From an uncultured Campylobacter sp. (GTDB taxonomy: Bacteria > Campylobacterota > Campylobacteria > Campylobacterales > Campylobacteraceae), in contig CALEHZ010000360.1 of assembly GCA_937875715.1 (NCBI GenBank), positions 1-6,082 on the forward strand: a DNA stretch of 6,082 nucleotides. The letters run 5' to 3'. Numbering within the stretch: position 1 is the first letter of the stretch; each line of letters opens with the position of its first letter. The position numbers and the translations under genes were made by a program. Positions 1 to 6,082 of this stretch are shown piece after piece. The notes beneath the pieces are model-generated. The model saw only the letters and a program-made list of their open reading frames with translations, did no database searches and was not told where the DNA came from.

Positions 1-47
1 TTCTTGTAATTTTGTAACACTTTTAAAAAATAATAAAAATTCATCTC

Positions 48-84
48 TTTTTTGTCTCAATTTTTTATAAATTTTGGCTATAAT
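48..84 (+). promoter_or_regulatory. Promoter of the ilvI-ilvH-lpxD operon
   Basis: A perfect TATAAT -10 box lies at 79-84, preceded by TTTTGGC at 72-78. Upstream T-tracts at 48-54 and 61-66 recur at about one helical turn. This is the usual sigma-70 promoter form in Campylobacter, where a -35 box is replaced by periodic T-rich DNA. The inferred transcription start is near 90-92, giving a leader of only about 24 nt before the ATG at 115. That is too short for a leader-peptide attenuator of the kind that controls many enterobacterial ilv operons. The start site is inferred. Confidence 0.75.
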
Positions 85-100
85 TTGGCATTTTTTTATC

Positions 101-105
101 TAAGG
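101..105 (+). promoter_or_regulatory. Ribosome binding site that decides the ilvI start
   Basis: TAAGG ends 9 nt before the ATG at 115 and is the only Shine-Dalgarno-like sequence between the -10 box and the gene. It supports the ATG at 115 over the in-frame TTG at 52, which lies upstream of the -10 box and would probably not be transcribed from this promoter. Confidence 0.65.
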
Positions 106-114
106 CAAAACTCA

Positions 115-1806
115 ATGAAAAAATTAAATGGCTCACAAATGATTAGCGAGGCTTTACACGCAGAAGGCGTTGAGATAGTTTTTGGCTATCCGGGCGGCGC
201 TGCTTTAAATATTTATGATGAAACATACAAGCAAAGCTATTTTAAGCATGTTTTAGCTCGTCACGAACAAGGCGCAGTTCACGCAGCTGATGGTTATGCT
301 AGAGCTAGCGGCAAGGTAGGTGTAGCCTTTGTTACAAGCGGTCCAGGCTTTACAAACGCAGTAACTGCCTTAGCGACTGCGTATTGTGATAGCGTGCCAA
401 TGGTGCTAATTAGCGGTCAAGTAAGCTTGCCACTTGTAGGCTCTGATGCCTTTCAAGAAATCGATGCTGTGGGAATCTCACGCCCTTGTACTAAGCATAA
501 TTTTTTGGTAAAAAGTGTAGAAGAATTGCCAAAAATTCTAAAACAAGCTTTTTATATAGCTCGTTCTGGGCGTCCAGGACCTGTGCATATTGATATTCCA
601 AAGGACATTACAGCAGCAGTTGGTGAGTTTATTTACCCAGAAGATATTTATATGCAAACTTACAAGCCTACTCTAAAAGGGCATTCAAATCAAATCAAAA
701 AGGCTTGTGAGGCGATAAAATCAGCAAAAAGACCGGTAGCTTACATAGGCGGTGGTGCGATTTCAAGTGGTGCGGCTACTTTGGTGCGTGAGTTTGTAAG
801 CAAGACAAAAATGCCAGCTGTGCTAACTCTAATGGCACTTGGCGTGCTTGAAAATAGTGATGAAAATAATCTTGGCATGGTTGGCATGCACGGAAGCTAC
901 GCTGCAAATATGGCTTTAAGCGAGGCTGATCTTATCATCGCACTTGGCGCTAGATTTGATGATAGAGTTACTGGAAATGTAAATGACTTTGGCAAAAATG
1001 CAAAAATCATTCATATAGACATTGATCCATCAAGTATTTCAAAGATTATAAACGCTGATTTTCCAATAGTTGGTGATTTAAAATCCGTGCTTGAGGATAT
1101 TCTTGCTAAACTTGATTTTAATAGCGAAAATATCACGCAGTGGCAAGAACAGATTAAAATTTATAGCAATTTACATCCGCTAAAATACAAAGATAGCAAA
1201 GAAGGTGAGCCGCTAAAGCCACAATGGGTGATTGAGACACTTGGCAAAATGCTGCCAAAAGACGCTGTAATCGTCACTGATGTAGGTCAGCATCAAATGT
1301 GGGTGGCGCAGTTTTATCCGTTTTCTTATCCACGTCAGCTACTTACTAGCGGTGGGCTTGGGACTATGGGCTTTGGACTTCCTGCTGGCATGGGTGCTAG
1401 CTTTGCGGTAGATGATAAAAAAACGCCAGTTGTAGCAATAAGTGGCGATGGTGGAGTGATGATGAACATCCAAGAGCTAATGACATTATCTGAGCAAAAC
1501 AAAAGAGTAATAAATATCGTGCTAAATAATAACTTTTTGGGCATGGTGCGCCAGTGGCAAAGCATATTTTATGGACAGAGACTCTCAAGTGTGGATTTAA
1601 AAAATCAGCCTGATTTTTGTATGCTTACAAAAAGTTTTGGACTTGATGGATATAGCGTAAGTGATAAAGCTGGATTTGAGAATGCTTTAAAAGCAGCGCT
1701 TGCAAGCGATAAAAGCTGTGTAATTGAAGTAAAGGTAGAGAGATTTGAGAATGTTTTACCTATGGTTGCACCTGGTGCGGCTATTTATAATATGATTTTG
1801 GAGTAG
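115..1806 (+). CDS. ilvI: Acetolactate synthase large (catalytic) subunit
   Basis: The product (563 aa from the ATG at 115) condenses two pyruvates to 2-acetolactate, or pyruvate with 2-oxobutyrate to 2-aceto-2-hydroxybutyrate. This is the first common step of valine, leucine and isoleucine synthesis, in the cytoplasm, using ThDP, Mg2+ and FAD. Visible parts, in order: the N-terminal ThDP domain with FGYPGGA and RHEQGAVHAADGYAR, where Glu51 is the residue that activates the ThDP ring; a central FAD-binding domain from about residue 190 with VAYIGGGA and GARFDDRV (278-285); and a C-terminal ThDP/Mg domain with SGDGG (443-447) and VLNNN (469-473), followed by MVRQWQ with Trp481, the position tied to herbicide binding in this family. 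Length is normal. The N-terminus aligns with E. coli IlvI from the ATG. The longer frame from a TTG at 52 adds 21 hydrophobic residues and overlaps the promoter, so I reject it. ilvH follows after 3 nt. The symbol ilvB is also used for this gene. Confidence 0.96.
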   Translation: MKKLNGSQMISEALHAEGVEIVFGYPGGAALNIYDETYKQSYFKHVLARHEQGAVHAADGYARASGKVGVAFVTSGPGFTNAVTALATAYCDSVPMVLISGQVSLPLVGSDAFQEIDAVGISRPCTKHNFLVKSVEELPKILKQAFYIARSGRPGPVHIDIPKDITAAVGEFIYPEDIYMQTYKPTLKGHSNQIKKACEAIKSAKRPVAYIGGGAISSGAATLVREFVSKTKMPAVLTLMALGVLENSDENNLGMVGMHGSYAANMALSEADLIIALGARFDDRVTGNVNDFGKNAKIIHIDIDPSSISKIINADFPIVGDLKSVLEDILAKLDFNSENITQWQEQIKIYSNLHPLKYKDSKEGEPLKPQWVIETLGKMLPKDAVIVTDVGQHQMWVAQFYPFSYPRQLLTSGGLGTMGFGLPAGMGASFAVDDKKTPVVAISGDGGVMMNIQELMTLSEQNKRVINIVLNNNFLGMVRQWQSIFYGQRLSSVDLKNQPDFCMLTKSFGLDGYSVSDKAGFENALKAALASDKSCVIEVKVERFENVLPMVAPGAAIYNMILE

Positions 1807-1809
1807 AAA

Positions 1810-2271
1810 ATGCGTAGAGTTTTATCTGTAGTTGTTTTAAACGAACATGGCGTTTTAAGCCGTATTGTTGGGCTTTTTAGCGGTCGTGGATATAATATCG
1901 ATAGCCTTACAGTTGCCCCTATGCCACAAACTGAATTTTCACGCATAAATATAGTCACAAGCGGCGATGAAAAGACGATAGAACAGATCATCAAACAGCT
2001 TCATAAGCTAATTTCTACTTATAAAGTAATTGATAATGGCGATTTTGTCGAGCGTGAAATGGTGCTTGTAAAAGTGCCTTTAAGCGAAGATTTTGCCGGG
2101 CTTGATCCGATTTTAAAAAGCGTAAATGGCGTTGTAACTCATAGCGAAGAAAACTGCATTGTCGTAATGGCGTGTGATAATGCCAATAGAATCGAGCATT
2201 TTATAAAAGTTATGAAAAAATATAGTCCTAGCCAAATTGTTCGCTCAGGCTCAGTAATGATGGAATTATAA
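1810..2271 (+). CDS. ilvH: Acetolactate synthase small (regulatory) subunit
   Basis: This 153-aa subunit binds the IlvI catalytic subunit, raises its activity and confers feedback inhibition by valine. The N-terminal ACT domain (about residues 4-74) opens with [17 protein letters not shown] and then [13 protein letters not shown]. Asn11, Gly14 and Asn29, the positions linked to valine sensitivity in E. coli IlvH, are all present at the same numbers, so the enzyme is predicted to be valine-sensitive. The C-terminal ALS small-subunit domain begins near VERE (80-83) and is somewhat shorter than in the 163-aa E. coli protein. A GGAG at 1800-1803, inside the last codons of ilvI, sits 6 nt before the ATG. 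With only 3 nt between the genes, the two subunits are probably translationally coupled, which suits a fixed-stoichiometry complex. Confidence 0.95.
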   Translation: MRRVLSVVVLNEHGVLSRIVGLFSGRGYNIDSLTVAPMPQTEFSRINIVTSGDEKTIEQIIKQLHKLISTYKVIDNGDFVEREMVLVKVPLSEDFAGLDPILKSVNGVVTHSEENCIVVMACDNANRIEHFIKVMKKYSPSQIVRSGSVMMEL

Positions 2272-3215
2272 TGCTTTTAAGCGAAATTTATAAAATTTTA
2301 AAGCTTGAATTTTCTGGCGTGGATGCAGATATAAAAGCACTTAACTCGCTAAAAAACGCTAGTGCTAATGAGCTTAGCTACTGCGATGGCGAGGCAAATG
2401 CTAATAAAATCGCTGAGTGTAAGGCTGGGGCGATTTTAGTAAAAGACAAGCACGCAAATTTGGTTCAAAACCACGCAATAATCAGCAAAAACCCACATTT
2501 AGATTTTGCGATTTTATCTAAATTTTTTGCCAAGCCTTTAATTAGAGAAAAGCTAGAAAATTCGGTTGATAAAAGCGTAGTTATCATGCCAAATGCCTAC
2601 ATTGGCAGTGGCGTAAAAATCGGCGCAAACACGATTATAATGCCTGGAGCATATATCGGCGATAATGTAAGCATCGGCTCAAACTGCGTAATTCATCCAA
2701 ATGTGGTAATTTATAATGACAGCGTTATCGGCGATGAGTGCGTGATAAACGCAAACGCTGTAATCGGCAGCGATGGCTTTGGCTTTGCCCACACGCCAGA
2801 TGGTAAGCATGTAAAAATCTATCATAACGGCAATGTAATAATTGGCTCAAATGTCGAAATAGGCGCTTGTACGACCATTGATAGAGCTGTGTTTGAAAGC
2901 ACAATAATTGCTGAATTTTCTAAAATTGATAATTTAGTTCAAATCGGGCACAACTGCGAACTTGGTTTTGGAACGATTTTAGTAAGTCAAGTAGGCTTAG
3001 CAGGCTCATCAATTTTAGGCAGAAATGTCGTAATGGGCGGACAAGCAGGCACAAAAGGTCATATCAAAATCGGTGATTTTGCTCAAATTGCCGCTCGTGG
3101 TGGTGTGACTAAGGATTTAGAAAATGGTAAAGAATACGGCGGCTATCCAATAATGGAGCTTAAAGAGTGGTTTAAGCTACAAGCAAAAATCGCTAGATTT
3201 TTTAAGAAAAACTGA
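2271..3215 (+). CDS. lpxD: UDP-3-O-acylglucosamine N-acyltransferase
   Basis: LpxD adds the amide-linked 3-hydroxyacyl chain from acyl-ACP to the UDP-(3-O-acyl)-glucosamine intermediate, the third step of lipid A synthesis, as a cytoplasmic trimer. The N-terminal uridine-binding domain covers about residues 1-95. From about 100 to 265 there is a left-handed beta-helix of hexapeptide repeats, for example [20 protein letters not shown]. The family motif GSDGFGF is at 166-172. The catalytic His is His227 in QIGHN, matching E. coli His239, and a second conserved His is His264 in KGHIKIG. A helical tail rich in Lys and Phe ends the protein. At 314 aa it is shorter than the 341-aa E. coli enzyme, mostly at the C-terminus. 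Its ATG overlaps the ilvH stop by one base (TAATG) with only a weak GGA upstream, so translation is probably coupled to ilvH. Its TGA stop is also the start of a palindromic repeat. Confidence 0.95.
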   Translation: MLLSEIYKILKLEFSGVDADIKALNSLKNASANELSYCDGEANANKIAECKAGAILVKDKHANLVQNHAIISKNPHLDFAILSKFFAKPLIREKLENSVDKSVVIMPNAYIGSGVKIGANTIIMPGAYIGDNVSIGSNCVIHPNVVIYNDSVIGDECVINANAVIGSDGFGFAHTPDGKHVKIYHNGNVIIGSNVEIGACTTIDRAVFESTIIAEFSKIDNLVQIGHNCELGFGTILVSQVGLAGSSILGRNVVMGGQAGTKGHIKIGDFAQIAARGGVTKDLENGKEYGGYPIMELKEWFKLQAKIARFFKKN

Positions 3216-3230
3216 ATTTTATAAAATTCA
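3213..3230. repeat. Perfect 18-bp palindrome overlapping the lpxD stop codon
   Basis: TGAATTTTATAAAATTCA is identical to its reverse complement, and its first three bases are the TGA stop of lpxD. The same 18 bp recurs exactly at 5974-5991 after acnB. As RNA it could only form a 7-bp A/U-rich stem with a 4-nt loop, so it would be a weak terminator by itself. Confidence 0.9.
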
Positions 3231-3296
3231 AGCTTGTTTTTAGAAAATTAAAGCTGAATTTTTTAAAATAAGCCTTGTTTTTATAAAATTCAAAAT

Positions 3297-3328
3297 ATTT
3301 CATAAAATTCAGTTGAATTTTATGAAAT
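3297..3328. repeat. 15-bp-arm inverted repeat with a 2-nt centre
   Basis: The left arm ATTTCATAAAATTCA (3297-3311) and the right arm TGAATTTTATGAAAT (3314-3328) are perfect reverse complements separated by GT. The arms carry matching changes from the palindrome consensus (CATAAAA on one side, TTTTATG on the other), so the symmetry is kept even where the sequence differs. No T-run follows, so it is not a classical Rho-independent terminator. Confidence 0.85.
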
Positions 3329-3352
3329 TGAGCCAAAAGCAAATCAAAGTGC

Positions 3353-3402
3353 AAAAAATTCAAAACTCTGAAATTTTATGATCTTAGAGTTTTGAATTTT
3401 TT
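3353..3402 (+). terminator. 17-bp-arm hairpin ending in a T-run, probable terminator of ilvI-ilvH-lpxD
   Basis: The arms at 3353-3369 (AAAAAATTCAAAACTCT) and 3386-3402 (AGAGTTTTGAATTTTTT) are perfect reverse complements around a 16-nt loop. With an A-run on the left and a T-run (3397-3402) on the right, it resembles a bidirectional Rho-independent terminator, although the stem core is AT-rich and so of modest strength. It ends directly against the acnB Shine-Dalgarno. The alternative is a 5' UTR structure affecting acnB translation on read-through transcripts. The inverted repeat is seen directly; its role is inferred. Confidence 0.55.
3377..3382 (+). promoter_or_regulatory. Candidate -10 box for acnB inside the hairpin loop
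   Basis: TATGAT differs from TATAAT at one position, follows TTT in an A/T-rich stretch, and lies 31 nt before the acnB ATG. Transcription would start near 3389, inside the right arm of the inverted repeat, so the acnB mRNA would lack the hairpin. No -35 box is evident, as is usual in Campylobacter. Other -10-like hexamers exist in the upstream palindromes, so the assignment is tentative. Confidence 0.45.
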
Positions 3403-3408
3403 AAGGAG
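3403..3408 (+). promoter_or_regulatory. Strong Shine-Dalgarno of acnB
   Basis: AAGGAG is a full-strength ribosome binding site 5 nt before the ATG at 3414 and is the strongest in the window. It fixes the acnB start and suggests high translation. It begins at the base after the right arm of the upstream inverted repeat. Confidence 0.85.
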
Positions 3409-3413
3409 AAAAA

Positions 3414-5966
3414 ATGACTTTTTTTGAGACATATAACGAACATGTAAAAGAGCGTGCGGCACTTGGTATTCCACCACTTGCCTTGAATAAAGATCAAGTT
3501 AGCGAAGTTTGCAAGCTTTTAAAAACGGCTCCAAGCAAAGAATTAGTTGATTTACTAGCAAACCGCGTAAATCCTGGCGTTGATGAAGGCGCAAAGGTAA
3601 AGGCTGAGTTTTTAAACGAGATTATCAATCACAATCTAAAATGTGATTTAATCAGCAAAGAAGACGCTATTAAAATGCTTGAGCCTATGCTAGGTGGATA
3701 TAGCGTAATCGTGCTTGTAGCAAGCCTAAAAAGCAGCGATGAGAGCGTAGCAGCAGCTGCGGCAGGGGCTTTAAAAAATACTATTTTTGTTCATGATTAT
3801 TTTAATGATGTAGCAAAACTAGCAAAAGAGGGCAATAAACACGCTAAAAGCGTGATTGAGAGCTGGGCAAATGCTGATTGGTTCAAATCTCGCCCTGATA
3901 TACCTGAGAAAATCGAAGGCATTGTATTTAAGGTGCCAGGTGAAACTAATACAGATGATTTAAGCCCAGCAGGGGACGCTTTTACTCGCTCTGATATACC
4001 ACTTCACGCAAACGCAATGCTGGTAAAAAGGCAGCCTGGCAGCCTAGAGAAAATCGCTGAGCTTAAAAAAAGCGGCAGAGAGCTAATCTATGTAGGCGAT
4101 GTAGTGGGCACTGGCTCATCACGCAAATCAGCAACAAACTCTATTCAGTGGCACATGGGACAAGAAATTCCTGGAATTCCAAATAAAAAAACAGGCGGTG
4201 TGATCCTTGGCAGCATTATTGCGCCAATTTTCTTTAATACAAATGAAGATAGCGGTGCGCTGCCAATTGTAGTTGATGTAGATGGTCTTGAAATGGGCGA
4301 TGAGATTACGATTTATCCACTAAAAGGCGAGATTCACAAAGGTGGAGCTTGCGTAAAAACCTTTAAATTAGCACCAAATACCCTAAAAGATGAAGTAAAA
4401 GCAGGTGGCAGAATTCCACTAATCATCGCTAGAAGCCTTTGTAATAAGGCAAGAGCTGAGCTTGGTATGAGCGCTGAGGATATTTTCATCAAACCAGAAG
4501 AGCCAAAAAACATTGATAATAGCGCAGGATATACTCTAGCACAAAAAATGGTAGGTCGTGCATGTGGGCTTGATGGCGTTCGCCCTGGTATGTATGTTGA
4601 GCCAATTACAAGCACAGTAGGCTCACAAGATACAACAGGTCCTATGACAAGAGATGAGATAAAAGAGCTTGCTAGCCTTGGATTTAGCGCTGATTTCGTG
4701 CTTCAAAGCTTTTGTCACACAGCAGCATATCCAAAACCAAGCGACGCGCTAACTCATAAAACTTTGCCTGATTTCATAACAAGTCGTGGCGGCGTGGCAC
4801 TTCGCCCAGGCGATGGCGTGATCCACAGCTGGCTAAACCGCATGGTCTTGCCTGATACAGTAGGCACTGGTGGCGACTCACACACACGCTTTCCTATAGG
4901 CATTAGTTTCCCAGCTGGTTCTGGGCTTGTAGCATTTGCGGCAGTTTTGGGCTCTATGCCACTAAATATGCCTGAGTCTGTTTTAGTGCGATTTAGCGGT
5001 AAGATGCAGCCAGGCATCACTCTAAGAGACCTTGTAAACGCTATTCCATACTACGCTATTAAAAAAGGCTTATTAACAGTAGAGAAAAAAGGTAAAATCA
5101 ATGTATTTGCCGGCAAAGTGCTTGAAATAGAGGGCTTGCCTGATTTAAAAGTAGAACAAGCATTTGAGCTAAGCGATGCTAGTGCTGAGCGTTCGGCAGC
5201 TGCTTGTGCAATTGCGCTAAATAAAGAACCAGTAATTGAATATCTAAAAAGCAATATAGCTCTAATTGATGCTATGGTGGCTGATGGATATGAAAACAAA
5301 GAAACCTTGCTTCGCCGCAAAGGCAAGATGGAAGAGTGGCTAAAAAATCCTACTTTAATGAAAGCTGATGCAAACGCAAAATATCACACTGTAATTGAAA
5401 TCAATATGGATGAGATTACTGAGCCGATTTTAGCCTGTCCAAACGACCCTGATGATGTGGCTACTTTAAGCGAGATTTTAGCTGATTCTAAGCGCCCACA
5501 CAACATTGATGAAGTATTTGTGGGCTCTTGTATGACAAATATCGGCCACTACCGCGCGCTTGGTGCTGTGCTAAATGGACAAGGACAAGTGCCAACTAGA
5601 CTTTGGATAGCCCCACCTACTCGCATGGATGAAGCGCAGTTAAAGGCTGAGGGCGTGTATTCGCTCTTTGGCGCAGCTGGTGCTAGAATGGAGCTTCCAG
5701 GATGTTCGCTATGTATGGGAAATCAAGCAAGAGTGCGTGATAATGCGGTAGTTTTCTCAACCTCTACTAGAAACTTTGATAACCGCATGGGAATGGGCGC
5801 AAAGGTATATTTGGGCTCTGCTGAGTTAGCCGCAGTTTGTGCGATGCTAGGACGCCTTCCAAGCAAGGAAGAATACCTAAAAATCGTGCCTGAGAAACTA
5901 GAGGGCAAAGAAAATGATATTTACAAATATCTAAACTTCAATTTAATTCCTGATTTTAAATTGTAA
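3414..5966 (+). CDS. acnB: Aconitate hydratase B
   Basis: AcnB (850 aa) interconverts citrate and isocitrate through cis-aconitate in the TCA cycle, in the cytoplasm, with a [4Fe-4S] cluster. The domain order is that of the AcnB family rather than AcnA: an N-terminal HEAT-like helical domain (about 1-160), then the swivel domain with [14 protein letters not shown] (177-190) and [12 protein letters not shown] (232-243), then the cluster-bearing domains. Cluster ligands are Cys706 ([12 protein letters not shown]), Cys764 and Cys767 (GCSLCMGNQ), matching E. coli Cys710, 769 and 772. Other conserved active-site segments are [13 protein letters not shown] (from 403), [14 protein letters not shown] (from 432), GGDSHTRF (486-493) and [10 protein letters not shown] (784-793). 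Length is close to the 865-aa E. coli protein and nothing is truncated. In E. coli and Helicobacter, AcnB lacking its cluster can bind RNA; whether this one does is unknown. Some AcnB enzymes also hydrate 2-methyl-cis-aconitate, but no prpBCD genes are visible here. It appears to be transcribed alone. Confidence 0.97.
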   Translation: MTFFETYNEHVKERAALGIPPLALNKDQVSEVCKLLKTAPSKELVDLLANRVNPGVDEGAKVKAEFLNEIINHNLKCDLISKEDAIKMLEPMLGGYSVIVLVASLKSSDESVAAAAAGALKNTIFVHDYFNDVAKLAKEGNKHAKSVIESWANADWFKSRPDIPEKIEGIVFKVPGETNTDDLSPAGDAFTRSDIPLHANAMLVKRQPGSLEKIAELKKSGRELIYVGDVVGTGSSRKSATNSIQWHMGQEIPGIPNKKTGGVILGSIIAPIFFNTNEDSGALPIVVDVDGLEMGDEITIYPLKGEIHKGGACVKTFKLAPNTLKDEVKAGGRIPLIIARSLCNKARAELGMSAEDIFIKPEEPKNIDNSAGYTLAQKMVGRACGLDGVRPGMYVEPITSTVGSQDTTGPMTRDEIKELASLGFSADFVLQSFCHTAAYPKPSDALTHKTLPDFITSRGGVALRPGDGVIHSWLNRMVLPDTVGTGGDSHTRFPIGISFPAGSGLVAFAAVLGSMPLNMPESVLVRFSGKMQPGITLRDLVNAIPYYAIKKGLLTVEKKGKINVFAGKVLEIEGLPDLKVEQAFELSDASAERSAAACAIALNKEPVIEYLKSNIALIDAMVADGYENKETLLRRKGKMEEWLKNPTLMKADANAKYHTVIEINMDEITEPILACPNDPDDVATLSEILADSKRPHNIDEVFVGSCMTNIGHYRALGAVLNGQGQVPTRLWIAPPTRMDEAQLKAEGVYSLFGAAGARMELPGCSLCMGNQARVRDNAVVFSTSTRNFDNRMGMGAKVYLGSAELAAVCAMLGRLPSKEEYLKIVPEKLEGKENDIYKYLNFNLIPDFKL

Positions 5967-5974
5967 TTTAAAGT

Positions 5975-6012
5975 GAATTTTATAAAATTCAGCCTTGAAT
6001 TTTATAAAATTC
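5975..6012 (+). terminator. 17-bp stem with GCCT loop after acnB
   Basis: Two adjacent palindromes can pair with each other: 5975-5991 is the perfect reverse complement of 5996-6012, with the 4-nt loop GCCT. The stem starts 8 nt after the acnB stop codon. It is A/U-rich and no T-run follows it (CCACCAGAC comes next), so it could be an imperfect terminator or a 3' end stabiliser of the acnB mRNA. Each half could also fold on itself, so the long hairpin competes with two short ones. Confidence 0.5.
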
Positions 6013-6042
6013 CACCAGACTATATGTTGTAAAAAATTCAGC

Positions 6043-6064
6043 TTTGAATTTTATAAAATTCAAA
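6043..6064. repeat. Perfect 22-bp palindrome near the window end
   Basis: This is the longest perfect palindrome of the family in the window. It has the same core with three extra T on the left and three extra A on the right, and the next base pair outward does not match. The 18 bases after it are unassigned and do not belong to the repeat. Confidence 0.9.
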
Positions 6065-6082
6065 ATGCCGCAGTGCTTTACT

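Larger units (their letters stand above)
3213..3328. repeat. Array of about six degenerate palindromic repeats between lpxD and acnB
   Basis: The units share the core GAATTTTATAAAATTC, often joined by AGCTTG or AGCCTTG. By eye, unit centres fall near 3221/3222, 3242/3243, 3263/3264, 3283/3284, 3302/3303 and 3322/3323, a spacing of 19-21 bp. The first unit is a perfect 18-bp palindrome (3213-3230); the second to fourth are degraded mainly by A/T substitutions and one single-base deletion. The fifth and sixth form a longer inverted repeat. Each unit contains TATAAA- or TAAAAT-like hexamers on both strands. Neither a protein partner nor a function can be read from the sequence. Confidence 0.8.
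5974..6064. repeat. Second palindromic repeat block, downstream of acnB
   Basis: This block has the same family as the lpxD-acnB gap. A perfect 18-bp palindrome at 5974-5991 is identical to the one at 3213-3230. A perfect 16-bp core lies at 5997-6012. A half unit (AAAAAATTCAGC, 6031-6042) follows, then a perfect 22-bp palindrome at 6043-6064 in which the core is extended by TTT and AAA. Linkers AGCCTTG and AGCTTTG resemble those of the first block. The first two centres are 22 bp apart; the insert CCACCAGACTATATGTTG at 6013-6030 breaks the periodicity. Confidence 0.85.

Noticed and set aside
1..44. Possible divergent minus-strand gene starting at an ATG complementary to 42-44 and open to the window edge
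   Set aside because: Only about 14 codons are visible, the A/G-rich stretch lies directly against the ATG with no spacing, and the residues match no family I recognise.
85..114. Leader peptide attenuator or T-box upstream of ilvI
   Set aside because: The predicted leader is about 24 nt, too short for a regulatory codon run plus alternative hairpins.
1335..1588. Minus-strand open frames inside ilvI
   Set aside because: They are shadows of the conserved ThDP domain in other frames, with no ribosome binding site or recognisable protein features.
3213..3328. CRISPR array
   Set aside because: The units are themselves palindromic and adjacent, with only 2-6 bp linkers and no unique spacers of 25-40 bp; no cas gene is visible.
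3213..3413. Insertion sequence or MITE remnant
   Set aside because: No transposase, no terminal inverted repeats bounding a unit and no clear target duplication; the short repeating core fits an intergenic repeat better.
3213..3413. Fur box or known riboswitch controlling acnB
   Set aside because: No GATAATGATAATCATTATC-like match and no conserved riboswitch core; the palindromes are A/T blocks unlike either.
4334..5326. Three minus-strand open frames inside acnB, and another at 5723-5908
   Set aside because: They lie fully antisense to conserved aconitase coding sequence and have low-complexity Ser/Pro/Ala-rich products typical of antisense frames.
6065..6082. Possible 3' end of a minus-strand gene entering from the right edge
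   Set aside because: Two minus-strand frames stay open from the edge into the repeat, and one reaches a TGA just past the 22-bp palindrome, but 18 non-repeat bases are too few to judge coding.

Overview
The window looks like a low-GC chromosome segment from Campylobacter or a very close Campylobacterota relative. The evidence is the AT-rich sequence, an extended -10 promoter (TATAAT preceded by TTTTGG) with T-tracts and no clear -35, and the gene order ilvI-ilvH-lpxD, which I recall from C. jejuni. In C. jejuni, as I recall, acnB lies elsewhere, so this is probably another species. The species cannot be named from the sequence alone.

Layout, all genes on the + strand: a short leader with the ilvI promoter (1-114); ilvI (115-1806) and ilvH (1810-2271), the catalytic and regulatory subunits of acetolactate synthase; lpxD (2271-3215), an acyltransferase of lipid A synthesis; a 198-bp AT-rich intergenic region made largely of degenerate palindromic repeats and ending in a 17-bp-arm inverted repeat plus the acnB ribosome binding site; acnB (3414-5966), aconitase B of the TCA cycle; and a second block of the same palindromic repeats running to the window end (5974-6064, then 18 unassigned bases).

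ilvI, ilvH and lpxD are packed with a 3-nt gap and a 1-nt stop/start overlap, so they are very likely one transcript from the promoter at 79-84. It mixes branched-chain amino acid synthesis with outer-membrane lipid synthesis. acnB has its own strong Shine-Dalgarno and a candidate promoter inside the loop of the hairpin upstream of it. It is probably a separate unit.

All four proteins look intact, with their catalytic and ligand residues in place. The unusual part is noncoding: a family of palindromes with core GAATTTTATAAAATTC, spaced about 19-22 bp apart, on both sides of acnB. One copy contains the lpxD stop codon, and two adjacent copies after acnB can fold into a 17-bp stem with a 4-nt loop. 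I see no CRISPR array, tRNA, rRNA, transposase or defence system.
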